Shown one piece after another: positions 31,814 through 41,043 of a stretch of DNA of 44,900 bases; the first letter of the stretch is position 1; each line of letters starts with the position of its first letter. The translations under genes and the position numbers were made by a program. The notes under the pieces are model-generated. The model had not been told where the DNA came from. It saw only the letters and a list, made by a program, of their open reading frames with translations, and did no database searches. Source of the stretch: an uncultured Muribaculaceae bacterium (lineage in GTDB: Bacteria > Bacteroidota > Bacteroidia > Bacteroidales > Muribaculaceae); contig CAKUJD010000013.1 in assembly GCA_934661195.1 (NCBI GenBank), positions 1 through 44,900 of the forward strand. The letters are read 5' to 3'.

Positions 31814-32464
31814 ATGAAAAAGTTAGACTTATTACTGGCAGAGAAACTGCTCAAAATCAGTGCAATCAAGCTTCAGCCCGACGCTCCGTTCGTTTGGGCT
31901 TCGGGTTGGAACTCACCCATTTATACCGACAACCGCAAGACTCTGTCGTATCCCGACATACGCAACTTCATCAAAGTGGAGCTGTCGCGCATCATTCTTG
32001 AAAACTTCAGCGATGCCGAGGTGGTGGCCGGTGTGGCCACGGGTGCAATAGCTCAGGGCGCGCTGGTGGCCGACTGCCTGGGCCTGCCTTTCGTGTATGT
32101 GCGCTCAACTCCCAAGGACCACGGCTTGGAGAACCTGATTGAGGGAAACATCAAGCCCGGCCAGAAGGTGGTGATAGTGGAAGACCTCGTGTCAACCGGC
32201 AAGAGCAGCCTCAAGGCCGCCCAGGCGCTGCGCAACGCAGGCGCCGAGGTGGTGGGCATGGTGGCAATATTCACCTATGAGTTCCCCATTGCCGCCGAGG
32301 CGTTTGCCAAAGAGGGCGTGAAGCTGCTCACCATCAGCAACTACACCTCAATGATCAAGGCCGCCGTGGCCACCAACTACATCAAGGAGGAAGATGTGGA
32401 ATGCCTGCAGCAGTGGCGCGAGGACCCGGCCGTATGGACTCCGCGCAACGTGGACGTTGACTGA
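31814..32464 (+). CDS. pyrE: Orotate phosphoribosyltransferase
   Basis: PyrE makes orotidine 5'-phosphate from orotate and PRPP in pyrimidine synthesis. The PRPP loop is VVIVEDLVSTGKSSL near residue 121; the flexible catalytic loop is YVRSTPKDHGLENLIEG near residue 94. The N-terminal ISAIKLQPDAPFVWASGWNSPIY is typical. The length of 216 aa is normal. It is followed 43 bp later by an SRPBCC gene, a frequent neighbour in Bacteroides. Confidence 0.96.
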   Translation: MKKLDLLLAEKLLKISAIKLQPDAPFVWASGWNSPIYTDNRKTLSYPDIRNFIKVELSRIILENFSDAEVVAGVATGAIAQGALVADCLGLPFVYVRSTPKDHGLENLIEGNIKPGQKVVIVEDLVSTGKSSLKAAQALRNAGAEVVGMVAIFTYEFPIAAEAFAKEGVKLLTISNYTSMIKAAVATNYIKEEDVECLQQWREDPAVWTPRNVDVD

Positions 32465-32507
32465 TTAAAAGTACCCGCACAAAAAAAAACAGAAAGCAGA
32501 GAGATAT

Positions 32508-32948
32508 ATGGAAACATACAAAAGCGACGTCGTGACCATCAACGCCGGCATTGATGCCGTGTTTGCACGCCTGTCGCACCCCGGCACATTCAACGATGTG
32601 CTCAAGTCGCAAGTCGAGGAGGCGGCGCAAAACCTGCCACAAGATGTGCTCGACAACCTGAAGAGCGTGAAGTTTGAAGACGATTCGCTCGTCATCGAGT
32701 CGCCTATGGGCCCGCTCAAGTTGGGCGTGGTCGAGGCCGTTGAGCCCACCCGCATCGTGTATGGCGCGCAGCGCTCGCCCGTGGCGTTCAACCTCGAGAT
32801 TGATCTTGAGAAGGCGTCCGATGCCCAGACCCAGGCCGTTGCGGCCATCAAGCTCGACATCCCCAAGCTGCTTGTGCCCATGGTGGGCAGCAAGCTCAAG
32901 GAGGGAGCCAAGCAGTTTGGCAACATCCTGGCCAAGCTTCCCTACTGA
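32508..32948 (+). CDS. SRPBCC-like small protein
   Basis: This 146-residue soluble protein begins METYKSDVVTINAGIDAVFARLSHPGTF, the start of an SRPBCC (START/Bet v1-like) fold, followed by beta strands (VKFEDDSLVIESPMGPLKLGVVEAV) and a C-terminal long helix. Such folds bind hydrophobic ligands. The ligand and role are unknown. It lies directly downstream of pyrE, most likely in one operon. No catalytic residues are expected. Confidence 0.82.
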   Translation: METYKSDVVTINAGIDAVFARLSHPGTFNDVLKSQVEEAAQNLPQDVLDNLKSVKFEDDSLVIESPMGPLKLGVVEAVEPTRIVYGAQRSPVAFNLEIDLEKASDAQTQAVAAIKLDIPKLLVPMVGSKLKEGAKQFGNILAKLPY

Positions 32949-32967
32949 TAACTCAATAAATAAATAT

Positions 32968-33007
32968 CGCGCAGCGGCTGCAATCCCAAGGTTGCAGCCG
33001 CTGCGCG
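32968..33007. terminator. Hairpin between convergent SRPBCC and prmC genes
   Basis: A perfect 16-bp stem (32968-32983 with 32992-33007, loop TCCCAAGG) sits between two converging genes. The plus side lacks a T-run; on the minus side the flank is AT-rich. It is probably bidirectional. Confidence 0.6.
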
Positions 33008-33009
33008 CG

Positions 33010-33864
33010 TCATTCCGGCTTCACGGCGGTGGCGAAGCGCTCGTTGCCAAACTGGTCGCGGCTCACGCTCACGCCCGTGTAGCCCATGCCGCCCAGCATG
33101 GCGGCCATGGCGCGGCCCTGCGAGCGGTTGATTTCAAAATACAGCCGTCCGCCGGGCACCAGCGCGGCCGCGGCATAGCGTGCTATGGCGCGGTAATACA
33201 GCAGAGGGTCGTCGTCGGGCACCCACAGCGCGGTGCCTGGTTCGTAGTCGAGCACGTTGGCCTCCATTTCGGTCCGCTCGCTTTGGCATATGTAGGGCGG
33301 GTTGCTCACAACCACGTCATACTCCGGCTCGCGTGGCGGCTCGGCCTGCAATATGTCCTGCCGCACCAGTCGCACGTTGGCGGCCTTCAGCGCCTGGGCG
33401 TTGTGGCGCGCCACGGCCAGTGCCTGCACCGACACGTCTGTGGCCGTCACCTGCGGCCACTTCAGCGTGCGCGCCAGCGCTATGGCTATGCAGCCGCTGC
33501 CCGTGCCCACGTCCAGCACGCGCAGGTCGGGCTGCGGGTTGGCGTCGGCCACCATGTCCACCAGCATCTCGGTCTCGGGCCTCGGTATCAGCACCGCGGG
33601 TGTCACCTCGAAGCGCAGCCCGTGAAACCGCGCCTCGCCCAGCACATACTGCAGTGGCTCGTGCTTCAGCAGCCGCCCGATGATGCCGTCGAGCTTGGCC
33701 TCGAAAAAGTCGGGCAGCTCGTCGTGCTCGTGAATCACGGTGTCGACGGGCGTGTAGTGCATCACGTCTTCTAAAATAATGCGCATCATCTGCTGCAACT
33801 CGTGGTCGGGCCACACCCCGTGCAGCCGCCGCTTGAATGTGTTTATTGCCTCTCGTGTAGTCAT
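33010..33864 (-). CDS. prmC: Peptide chain release factor glutamine methyltransferase
   Basis: PrmC methylates the glutamine of the GGQ motif of release factors. The substrate-binding motif NPPY is present (VVSNPPYICQ, about residue 180) and the SAM motif is LDVGTGSGCIAIALA near residue 115. The N-terminal helical domain ends in PLQYVLGEARFHGLRF. The start at 33864 (MTTREAINTFKRRLHG) gives 284 aa, the normal length; an ATG 18 codons upstream would add an atypical segment. Confidence 0.94.
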   Translation of the reverse strand: MTTREAINTFKRRLHGVWPDHELQQMMRIILEDVMHYTPVDTVIHEHDELPDFFEAKLDGIIGRLLKHEPLQYVLGEARFHGLRFEVTPAVLIPRPETEMLVDMVADANPQPDLRVLDVGTGSGCIAIALARTLKWPQVTATDVSVQALAVARHNAQALKAANVRLVRQDILQAEPPREPEYDVVVSNPPYICQSERTEMEANVLDYEPGTALWVPDDDPLLYYRAIARYAAAALVPGGRLYFEINRSQGRAMAAMLGGMGYTGVSVSRDQFGNERFATAVKPE

Positions 33865-33948
33865 ATCAGGGTGTAAAGATAATGCAAAACCTCTGCACCG
33901 AGGTGAAAAATGCGGCATTTTTTAGCCCTGGGCCAACGCGGATTTTGC

Positions 33949-33956
33949 TAACTTTG
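33949..33956 (+). promoter_or_regulatory. Promoter -7 box of ribD
   Basis: TAACTTTG lies 7 bp before the ribD ATG, so the predicted transcript would begin at or within a few bases of the start codon. The -33 region (around 33921-33930) is poor. Confidence 0.5.
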
Positions 33957-33963
33957 CACCACA

Positions 33964-35025
33964 ATGACAAACGCATCGGAAGAAAAATACATGAGGCGCG
34001 CTTTGCAACTTGCGCGCCAGGGCGCCGGCCACACTTCGCCCAACCCCATGGTGGGGGCTGTGATAGTGCATGGCGGGCGCATAATAGGCGAGGGGTGGCA
34101 CCGCTGCTGCGGCCAGGGCCATGCCGAAGTCAACGCCGTGGCCAGCGTCAGCCCCGCCAACAGGCCGCTGCTGCCCCAAAGCACCATCTATGTGACACTT
34201 GAGCCCTGCTCGCACTATGGCAAGACACCGCCCTGCGCGCGGCTGCTCATAGGCGTGGGCATAGGCCGCGTGGTGGTGGGCACGCTCGACCCCTTCGTCA
34301 AGGTGCGCGGCCGTGGCGTGGCCATGCTGCGCCAGGCAGGCATCGAGGTGGAGGTGGGCATGCTCGAGGCCGAGTGCCGCGAGCTTAACCGCCACTTTTT
34401 TACCGCCCACACCACGGGGCTGCCGTGGGTGCAGCTCAAGTGGGCGCAGACGGCCGACGGCTTCATAGGCCTGCCAGCGGGCGCGGCCGAGGCTCCGCTG
34501 CACATCTCCAGCCCTGTGACCCTCGCGCTCATGCACCGCCAGCGCGCCCTGTGCGACGCCATTGTGGTTGGCGCCGCCACTGTGCTGGCCGACGACCCCT
34601 CGCTCACCACGCGCCTGTGGCCCGGCCACTCGCCGCTGCGGGTGGTGCTCGACGGCCGCCTGAGCATCGCCGGCAGCGGCTGCCGCCTGCTTTCCGACGG
34701 CCTGCCCACCATTGTCTACAACCTCGTGCGCAGCGGTGTTGAGGGCAATGTGGCCTTTGTGCGGCTCGACACCGCCGACCCGCGGTCGTGGCTCAGCGAC
34801 CTCTACCGCCGGGGCGTGACCAGCGTGATGGTGGAGGGCGGGGCCGCTGTGCTGCGCCAGATGCTCGACTCCGGCATGTGGCACGAAGTGCGCCGCGAAC
34901 TTGGCCCACGCCGTGTGGGCAGCGGCGTGCAGGCGCCGCTCTTTAGCGCCGCCGCGCCCGAGCGCGTGGCGCGCTTCGGACCCAACCGCGTTGAATACTA
35001 CCGCAATCAAGTTAAAAAGGTGTAA
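33964..35025 (+). CDS. ribD: Bifunctional riboflavin biosynthesis deaminase/reductase
   Basis: RibD converts the first pyrimidine intermediate of riboflavin synthesis by deamination and then side-chain reduction. The zinc-deaminase motif is H53-A-E55 followed by P81-C82 and C91 (PCSHYGKTPPC). NPMVGAVIV precedes it. The C-terminal reductase domain (about 155-353) has VQLKWAQTADGFIG, GAATVLADDPSLTTR and SVMVEGGAAVL. Length is 353 aa. The N-terminal EEKYMRRALQLA is the family start, which supports this ATG even though the promoter is almost on top of it. Confidence 0.95.
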   Translation: MTNASEEKYMRRALQLARQGAGHTSPNPMVGAVIVHGGRIIGEGWHRCCGQGHAEVNAVASVSPANRPLLPQSTIYVTLEPCSHYGKTPPCARLLIGVGIGRVVVGTLDPFVKVRGRGVAMLRQAGIEVEVGMLEAECRELNRHFFTAHTTGLPWVQLKWAQTADGFIGLPAGAAEAPLHISSPVTLALMHRQRALCDAIVVGAATVLADDPSLTTRLWPGHSPLRVVLDGRLSIAGSGCRLLSDGLPTIVYNLVRSGVEGNVAFVRLDTADPRSWLSDLYRRGVTSVMVEGGAAVLRQMLDSGMWHEVRRELGPRRVGSGVQAPLFSAAAPERVARFGPNRVEYYRNQVKKV

Positions 35026-35152
35026 AAATGCGCCAACTTCACTTTTATATCTTAAATTGGCATTTTGGTTAATAGCCTAAATATTAATTTTACACCTTGA
35101 AATGTGCTGCCATGCCCACATTGCATTGTGAAATGGGGGTGTGGCAGGGGCA

Positions 35153-35178
35153 TTTGTCAAACTTTTATTGTAAATTTG
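35153..35178 (+). promoter_or_regulatory. Possible promoter of the DUF6242-bamA cluster
   Basis: TAAATTTG (35171-35178) matches the -7 box 26 bp before the start codon. The nearest TTTG (35153-35156) is closer than usual, so the -33 box is uncertain. A second, upstream candidate pairs TTTG at 35064 with TAATTTTA at 35085. Confidence 0.4.
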
Positions 35179-35203
35179 CAGTTTCAAAACCAATTGAAAT
35201 ATA

Positions 35204-36706
35204 ATGAATAAGAAAATCGCGTTTTGCACCACGCTGTGCCTGCTCATGCTGCTTGGCGCAGCCTCGTGCAACGACAAGAGCAGTGGCGGCAGCGACGACT
35301 ACTTTGGCAGCTACACCAAATCGTCGACCCTGATTTCCGACTTCACTCTACAGGAAAACGAAAAAGTGATGTCAAACCTCGATTCGGTCCACTTCGTAAT
35401 CGACCAGGACCGCCACATCATCTATAATCCCGACTCACTGCCCGTGGGCACCGATGTGACCCACCTCACCGCCTCCATCACATTCCCCAGCACGGTGTCG
35501 CTGGCCGAGTTCACTGTGGCTGGCGGCAAGGTGATGGCCGACACCACGTTTGGCTACACCAGCACCACCACCGACAGCATCGACTTCACTGGCAACGTGC
35601 AACTCAAGGTGGTGTCATACGACCAAACTCACACGCGCATCTACCGCATTCAGGTGAACGTGCACACCACCGCGCCCGACTCCATATATTGGGACCGCAG
35701 CCTCATGCGCGACCTGCCAGGCTCGTCGAGCGCCACCCTCGACTCGCGCGTGGTGCGCCTCGGCTCCAAGTGGCTGTGCCTGCTCAACAACGGCAATGGC
35801 AACTATGTGCTCAGCACGGCCGACGCCCCCGGCCAGAAGCAGTGGACGCGCCAGAGCCTGACGCTGCCCTTCACCCCGCAGCTGCAATCGCTCACCGCCA
35901 CCGATGCCGACCTCTACATGCTCTCGGCCTCGGGCGAGCTCTACCGCTCCACCGACAGCGGCCTCACATGGAGCACCACCGGCCAGCGCTGGCACTCGAT
36001 TAAGGGCGGTTATGCCGGCCGCGTGCTGGGCGTGACGCTTGAAGGCGGCAAGTATTGCCACGACGAGTATCCGCGCCCCGCCGGCTTCAGCCCCGTGGAG
36101 GTGGAAGACGGCTTCCCCGTGAGCGGCTCGTCGCCTATGGTGGCCGCCGACAACGGCTGGGCCGCCGAGAACCAGGCCATGCTTGTGGGCGGCGTCACTG
36201 CCGGCGGACAACTCACCGGCGCCGTGTGGGGCTACGACGGCTCCACGTGGGCTCGCATCAGCAACGACAACACTTGGCGGCGTCTGCCCGCGCTTAAGGG
36301 TGCGTCGCTCATCAAATATTACACCTACGACGTCAGCGCCACCAACTTCACCACCACCCGCCGCGAAACGTGGATGGTGATGGGCGGCACTTTGGCCGAC
36401 GGCTCGCTCAACCGCGTCGTCTACAGCTCGCGCGACCAGGGCCTGCTGTGGCAGAAGGCCGACAGCACCTATCAGCTGCCCGCCTACGTACCCTCGTTCA
36501 CCTCGGCCCAGGCCTATGTGCACGAGGAGACCCTCTCAGCCACACTCCCGTGGAAGGCGGCCTCAACCACCGCGCCCACGCAGCACCAAAGCCAGTGGCA
36601 GTGCCCCTACATCTACCTGTTTGGCGGCCATGCCTCCAATGGCATGCTGCTCAACACCGTGTGGCGCGCCGTGCTTGGCCGCATGGCCATGCGCCCCGTG
36701 TATTAA
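35204..36706 (+). CDS. DUF6242-like lipoprotein
   Basis: MNKKIAFCTTLCLLMLLGAA then SC gives a lipoprotein signal (lipobox LGAASC), followed by a Ser/Gly-rich linker. A beta-rich N-terminal domain (VHFVIDQDRHIIYNPDSLPVG) precedes a propeller-like C-terminal region with repeated SGELYRSTDSGLTWS-type blades and YSSRDQGLLWQKADS. The repeats are those of sialidase/BNR-type propellers. The 500-residue length and position just before the DUF6089-uppS-bamA genes match a conserved Bacteroidales order. Its role, presumably in the outer membrane or its biogenesis, is unknown. Confidence 0.8.
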   Translation: MNKKIAFCTTLCLLMLLGAASCNDKSSGGSDDYFGSYTKSSTLISDFTLQENEKVMSNLDSVHFVIDQDRHIIYNPDSLPVGTDVTHLTASITFPSTVSLAEFTVAGGKVMADTTFGYTSTTTDSIDFTGNVQLKVVSYDQTHTRIYRIQVNVHTTAPDSIYWDRSLMRDLPGSSSATLDSRVVRLGSKWLCLLNNGNGNYVLSTADAPGQKQWTRQSLTLPFTPQLQSLTATDADLYMLSASGELYRSTDSGLTWSTTGQRWHSIKGGYAGRVLGVTLEGGKYCHDEYPRPAGFSPVEVEDGFPVSGSSPMVAADNGWAAENQAMLVGGVTAGGQLTGAVWGYDGSTWARISNDNTWRRLPALKGASLIKYYTYDVSATNFTTTRRETWMVMGGTLADGSLNRVVYSSRDQGLLWQKADSTYQLPAYVPSFTSAQAYVHEETLSATLPWKAASTTAPTQHQSQWQCPYIYLFGGHASNGMLLNTVWRAVLGRMAMRPVY

Positions 36707-36733
36707 AAAACGTATATTAATAATACATATATA

Positions 36734-37465
36734 GTGCATCCGCTCATCAGCCACATAGCGCAACTGTGCCACCGCAGCGCGGCCGCGGCCTCTGTCAAGG
36801 CCCGCGGCCTGGCTTGCATTGTGGCCGCGCTGTGCGCGCTCGCAGCCGGCGCCCAGCAATACCGCTTCGAAATCGGCCCCGCGCTGGGCATGAGCGGCTA
36901 TCTGGGCGATGTGAACAACAGCAACGTGTTCAAGCACCCCGGCATTGCCGGCGGAGCGGTGTTCCGCTACAACCCCAACAGCCGCTGGTCGCTGAAGGCC
37001 AACCTTCTCTACGCCTCCATAAGCGGCAACAGCGCCGACATGCAGTCGCAGCTGCCCGCAGGCCAGGTGCTCGACTTCAAGTCGAGCCTCATCGACTTCG
37101 GCGGCCAGGTGGAGTTCAACTTCCTGAACTTCGGCACCGGCCCCAAGTATAAGAAGTACAAGCGCCTGTCGCCCTACATGGTGCTGGGCTTGGGAACCGT
37201 GGTGGCAGCCGCTGGCGACCGCGGCACCGCAGTGAGCTTTGTCATCCCCATGGGAGGCGGCGTGAAGTTCAAACTCAAAGAGAGGCTCAACCTTGGCTTT
37301 GAGTTCACCATGCGCAAGGCCTTCAGCGACAAGCTCGACGGCCTGTCCGACCTCTACGGCGTGAAGCACGGCATGGCTAAAAACACCGACTGGTATGCCG
37401 TGGCGGCTTTCACGCTCACCTACGAGTTCAGCAAGCGCTGCGTCAAGTGCCACTACGTGGAATGA
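36734..37465 (+). CDS. DUF6089-like outer-membrane barrel protein
   Basis: No ATG is available near the start, so GTG at 36734 is used; it is followed by a hydrophobic signal peptide ending ALCALAAGAQQ (near residue 41). The rest reads as an eight-strand barrel: FEIGPALGMSGYLGDVNN, SRWSLKANLLYASISG, YMVLGLGTVV and ending FTLTYEFSKRCVKCHYVE. A C-terminal cysteine pair (CVKC) is unusual for this class. It is 27 bp after the DUF6242 gene and 54 bp before uppS. In the family some members relate to PorT-like barrels. The biochemical role is unknown. Confidence 0.75.
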   Translation: MHPLISHIAQLCHRSAAAASVKARGLACIVAALCALAAGAQQYRFEIGPALGMSGYLGDVNNSNVFKHPGIAGGAVFRYNPNSRWSLKANLLYASISGNSADMQSQLPAGQVLDFKSSLIDFGGQVEFNFLNFGTGPKYKKYKRLSPYMVLGLGTVVAAAGDRGTAVSFVIPMGGGVKFKLKERLNLGFEFTMRKAFSDKLDGLSDLYGVKHGMAKNTDWYAVAAFTLTYEFSKRCVKCHYVE

Positions 37466-37519
37466 CAACAAGAATTGAAGCAAACGATATATATTAAGAG
37501 AGACGAAACAAGAATATAG

Positions 37520-38290
37520 ATGTCGCTGATAGATAAAATAAACAAGGCAAAGCTCCCGCGCCACGTGGCCATCATCATGGACGGCAACGGACGCTGGGCC
37601 AAGCAGCACGGCATGATCCGCTCGATGGGACACCAGAGCGGGGTGGGCACTGTGCGCCAGGTCACCGAAATGGCGAGTGAGCTGGGCATAGGCTACCTCA
37701 CGCTCTACACCTTCTCCACCGAGAACTGGAACCGGCCGCAAGACGAGGTCGACGCGCTGATGCACCTCATCGTCATCAGCATCGAGCAGCAGACGCCCGA
37801 CCTCATCAAAAACAATGTGCGCCTCACCATGATTGGCGACGCCGCACGCCTGCCGCAGTCGGCGCGCGACCGGCTCGAAGGCTGCATGCAGGCCACAAGC
37901 CACTGCACCGGCCTGGTGCTGTGCCTCGCACTCAGCTACTCAAGCCGCTGGGAGATAACACGCGCCTGCCGCCAGATAGCCCGGCTCGCCGCCAGCGGCA
38001 AGCTCAGCCCCGAAGCCATTGACGAAGGCACCGTGGCGGCCCACCTGGCCACGGCCGGCATGCCCGACCCCGACCTGCTGATACGCACCGGCGGCGAGCT
38101 GCGCCTGAGCAACTACCTCATGTGGCAAACGGCCTACAGCGAGCTCTATTTCACCGACGTCTACTGGCCCGACTTTGACAAAGAAGAGTTTCTGAAGGCC
38201 ATCATCGACTATCAGGCGCGCGAGCGCCGCTACGGCAAAACGAGCGAACAGATTAACAACACCACCACCCAAAACGACGAACAAAACTGA
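37520..38290 (+). CDS. uppS: Isoprenyl transferase (undecaprenyl diphosphate synthase)
   Basis: This cis-prenyltransferase makes the lipid carrier for peptidoglycan and surface glycans. The catalytic aspartate is D21 in [10 protein letters not shown] (residues 18-27), and the conserved segments [11 protein letters not shown] and [20 protein letters not shown] are present. The length of 256 aa is normal. It is followed 7 bp later by bamA, so the two are almost certainly one transcript. Confidence 0.95.
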   Translation: MSLIDKINKAKLPRHVAIIMDGNGRWAKQHGMIRSMGHQSGVGTVRQVTEMASELGIGYLTLYTFSTENWNRPQDEVDALMHLIVISIEQQTPDLIKNNVRLTMIGDAARLPQSARDRLEGCMQATSHCTGLVLCLALSYSSRWEITRACRQIARLAASGKLSPEAIDEGTVAAHLATAGMPDPDLLIRTGGELRLSNYLMWQTAYSELYFTDVYWPDFDKEEFLKAIIDYQARERRYGKTSEQINNTTTQNDEQN

Positions 38291-38297
38291 ACGTGAC

Positions 38298-40931
38298 ATG
38301 CGATATAAGATATTACTTTTACTGATTGCGTCGCTGCTTGCCGGCGGCCGCACCGCACAGGCCCAAAGCGCCGGCGATGCCACCACCACAGTCAACGACA
38401 CTGTTTACAACCCCAAGATAGTATTCTCGGTCAACCCGCAGAAATACGAAATCGCCGGCATCTCGGTTGAGGGTGTGGACAACTATGAGGACTACATCAT
38501 CATAGGCTACTCCGGCCTCTCGGTGGGGCAGCGCATCGAAATCCCAGGCGACGACCTCAAGGCCGCAGCCAAGCGCTTCTGGCGCCAGGGCCTCTTCAAC
38601 AAGGTGCAGATCAAGGTGTCCAAAATCTATAAGGACAAGGCTTGGCTCGTGTTCAACCTGCGCCAGCAGCCGCGCATCAGCAAAATCAACTATGTGGGCC
38701 TCAAAAGCGGCGAGCGCAAAGACCTCCAGGAAAAACTCGGCCTGCAGCCGGGCAACCAAATCACGCCCAACATCGTGAGCCGCATCGAGCAAATCGTGCG
38801 TCAGCACTTCGCCTCCAAGGGTTTTGAAAAGGCCACATGCCACGTGACGCAGAGCGAGGACCTCAGCAAGCAAAACGAGGTGATTGTCGACATCGTCGTC
38901 GACAAGCACGAGAAAATCAAGGTGCACAAAATTTACATCGACGGCAACAGCGTGCTCAGCGACGGCAAGATTAAGCGCACCATGAAGAAGACCAACGAGA
39001 AGGGCAGCCTCATCAAGCTCTTCAGCCAAAAGAAATTCGTGCGCTCCGACTACGACGCCGACAAGCAGCGCATCATCGACAAATACAACGAACTCGGCTA
39101 CCGCGACGCCAAAATCACGTGGGACTCGGTGAGCAACTACAACGACAAGACCGTGGACGTGCACATCAAGGTGGACGAGGGCAAAAAATACTACATCAAC
39201 AGCGTCAACTGGGTGGGCAACACCGTGTATCCCACCAGCGTGCTCAACCGCGTGCTCGGCTTTGAGCACGGCGACGTCTACAACCAGAAGCTCCTCAACA
39301 AGCGCACCACCGAAGACGACGACGCCGTGAGCAACCTCTACCTCGACAACGGCTACCTCTTCTTCCAGCTCGTGCCCATCGAAAGCAAGGTGCAGGGCGA
39401 CTCGGTCGACCTCGAAATGCACCTCTACGAGGGCAAGCAGGCGCGCATCAACAAGGTCACCATCAACGGCAACGACCGCCTCTATGAGAAGGTGGTGCGC
39501 CGCGAGCTGCGCGTGCGCCCAGGCGACCTCTTCTCCAAGAGCGACCTCATGCGCTCGGCGCGCGAAATCGCGCAGACGGGCCACTTCGACCCCGAGAAGA
39601 TGGACATTCGCCCTGAACCCAACGAGGAGAACGGCACCGTCGACATCATCCTCAACCTCGAGTCGAAGGCCAACGACCAAATCGAGTTCAGTGCCGGCTG
39701 GGGACAGACGGGCATCATAGGCAAGCTCAGCCTCAAGTTCACCAACTTCTCGATCCAGAACCTCTTCCACCCCTCCACCTACAAGGGACTAATCCCGCAG
39801 GGCGAGGGCCAGACGTTCACCATCAGCGGCCAGACCAATGCCAAGTATTACAACGCATTCAGCCTCTCGTTCCTCGACCCATGGTTCGGCGGCAAGCGGC
39901 CCAATTCGCTCTCGGTGTCGGCTTTCTACAGCCGCCAGACGGGCATCAACTCGTCGTACTACAACCGCATGTATCAAAACAGCTACTACAGCAGCAGCTG
40001 GATGTATAACAGCTACGGCTACGGCTACAACGACAACGCCTACGAGAACGCCTACGACCCACACAAATATCTGCAAATGGCGGGCATCTCGGTGGGCTTC
40101 GGCAAGCGACTCAAGTGGCCCGACGACTACTTCACTCTCAGCGCCGAACTCAGCTACCAGTGGTACAGCCTCAAAAACTGGGAGTACCTCTACTATATGA
40201 ACAACGGCACCTCAAACTCCATCACCCTCGGCATCACCCTGGCGCGCAACAGCATCGACAACCCGCTCTACACCCGCAAGGGCAGCTCGTTCTCGCTCAG
40301 CTTCCGCTTTACCCCGCCCGTGGGGCTCTTTGGCAAAAAGAACTGGGAGAAGCTGTCGAAGAGCAACAGCGAGGCCGACAAAAAGCAGCTCTACCGCTGG
40401 ATCGAATACTGGAAGCTCAAGTTCCAGGCCCGCACCTACACACCGCTCACCGACCCCGACGGCCGCTGGACTCTGGTGCTCATGACGCGCGCCGACATTG
40501 GCCTGCTGGGCAGCTGGACGCGCCACGTCAAGACCCCGTTCGAAACCTTCTATGTGGGCGGCGACGGCATGTCGGGCAGCTACACCTATGCCACCGAGAC
40601 CGTGGCCCTGCGCGGCTACGACAACGGCCAGTTCACCCCCTCGGGCTACGACGGCTACGCCTACGACCGCTTCATGATGGAGCTGCACTTCCCCCTCATG
40701 CTCTCCACCAGCGCCACCATCTATCCGCTGCTCTTCGTCGAGGCCGGCAACGCCTGGACCAGCGTGCAGAAGTTCAACCCCTTCGACATGAAGCGCTCGG
40801 CCGGCGTGGGCGTGCGCATCTATCTGCCAATGCTCGGCATGATGGGCATCGACTGGGGCTACGGCTTCGACACCGTGTATGGCCGCAAGGGTGGCAGCAA
40901 CTTCCACTTCGTGCTTGGCCAGGAGTTCTAA
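38298..40931 (+). CDS. bamA: Outer-membrane protein assembly factor BamA
   Basis: BamA inserts barrel proteins into the outer membrane. A signal peptide (MRYKILLLLIASLLAGGRTA) precedes five POTRA domains (about residues 30-450), e.g. GYRDAKITWDSVSNYN and VRPGDLFSKSDLMRSAREI. The 16-strand barrel follows, with the family sequence RGY (VALRGYDNGQF) near residue 770. The predicted extracellular stretch near residues 552-590 is unusually rich in Tyr, Ser and Asn (MYQNSYYSSSWMYNSYGYGY). At 877 aa it is slightly longer than enteric BamA. It ends in HFVLGQEF with the terminal aromatic residue expected for barrel recognition. Confidence 0.95.
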   Translation: MRYKILLLLIASLLAGGRTAQAQSAGDATTTVNDTVYNPKIVFSVNPQKYEIAGISVEGVDNYEDYIIIGYSGLSVGQRIEIPGDDLKAAAKRFWRQGLFNKVQIKVSKIYKDKAWLVFNLRQQPRISKINYVGLKSGERKDLQEKLGLQPGNQITPNIVSRIEQIVRQHFASKGFEKATCHVTQSEDLSKQNEVIVDIVVDKHEKIKVHKIYIDGNSVLSDGKIKRTMKKTNEKGSLIKLFSQKKFVRSDYDADKQRIIDKYNELGYRDAKITWDSVSNYNDKTVDVHIKVDEGKKYYINSVNWVGNTVYPTSVLNRVLGFEHGDVYNQKLLNKRTTEDDDAVSNLYLDNGYLFFQLVPIESKVQGDSVDLEMHLYEGKQARINKVTINGNDRLYEKVVRRELRVRPGDLFSKSDLMRSAREIAQTGHFDPEKMDIRPEPNEENGTVDIILNLESKANDQIEFSAGWGQTGIIGKLSLKFTNFSIQNLFHPSTYKGLIPQGEGQTFTISGQTNAKYYNAFSLSFLDPWFGGKRPNSLSVSAFYSRQTGINSSYYNRMYQNSYYSSSWMYNSYGYGYNDNAYENAYDPHKYLQMAGISVGFGKRLKWPDDYFTLSAELSYQWYSLKNWEYLYYMNNGTSNSITLGITLARNSIDNPLYTRKGSSFSLSFRFTPPVGLFGKKNWEKLSKSNSEADKKQLYRWIEYWKLKFQARTYTPLTDPDGRWTLVLMTRADIGLLGSWTRHVKTPFETFYVGGDGMSGSYTYATETVALRGYDNGQFTPSGYDGYAYDRFMMELHFPLMLSTSATIYPLLFVEAGNAWTSVQKFNPFDMKRSAGVGVRIYLPMLGMMGIDWGYGFDTVYGRKGGSNFHFVLGQEF

Positions 40932-41043
40932 GCAGTGTGCATGAGTAAACCATTTGGCGCCCCGCGAGTCTAACACCCAGCAATGCGCCGATTGGCACAT
41001 ATATAGTAAATGTGTAACTAACGTAACATAGCAACTGACGAAA

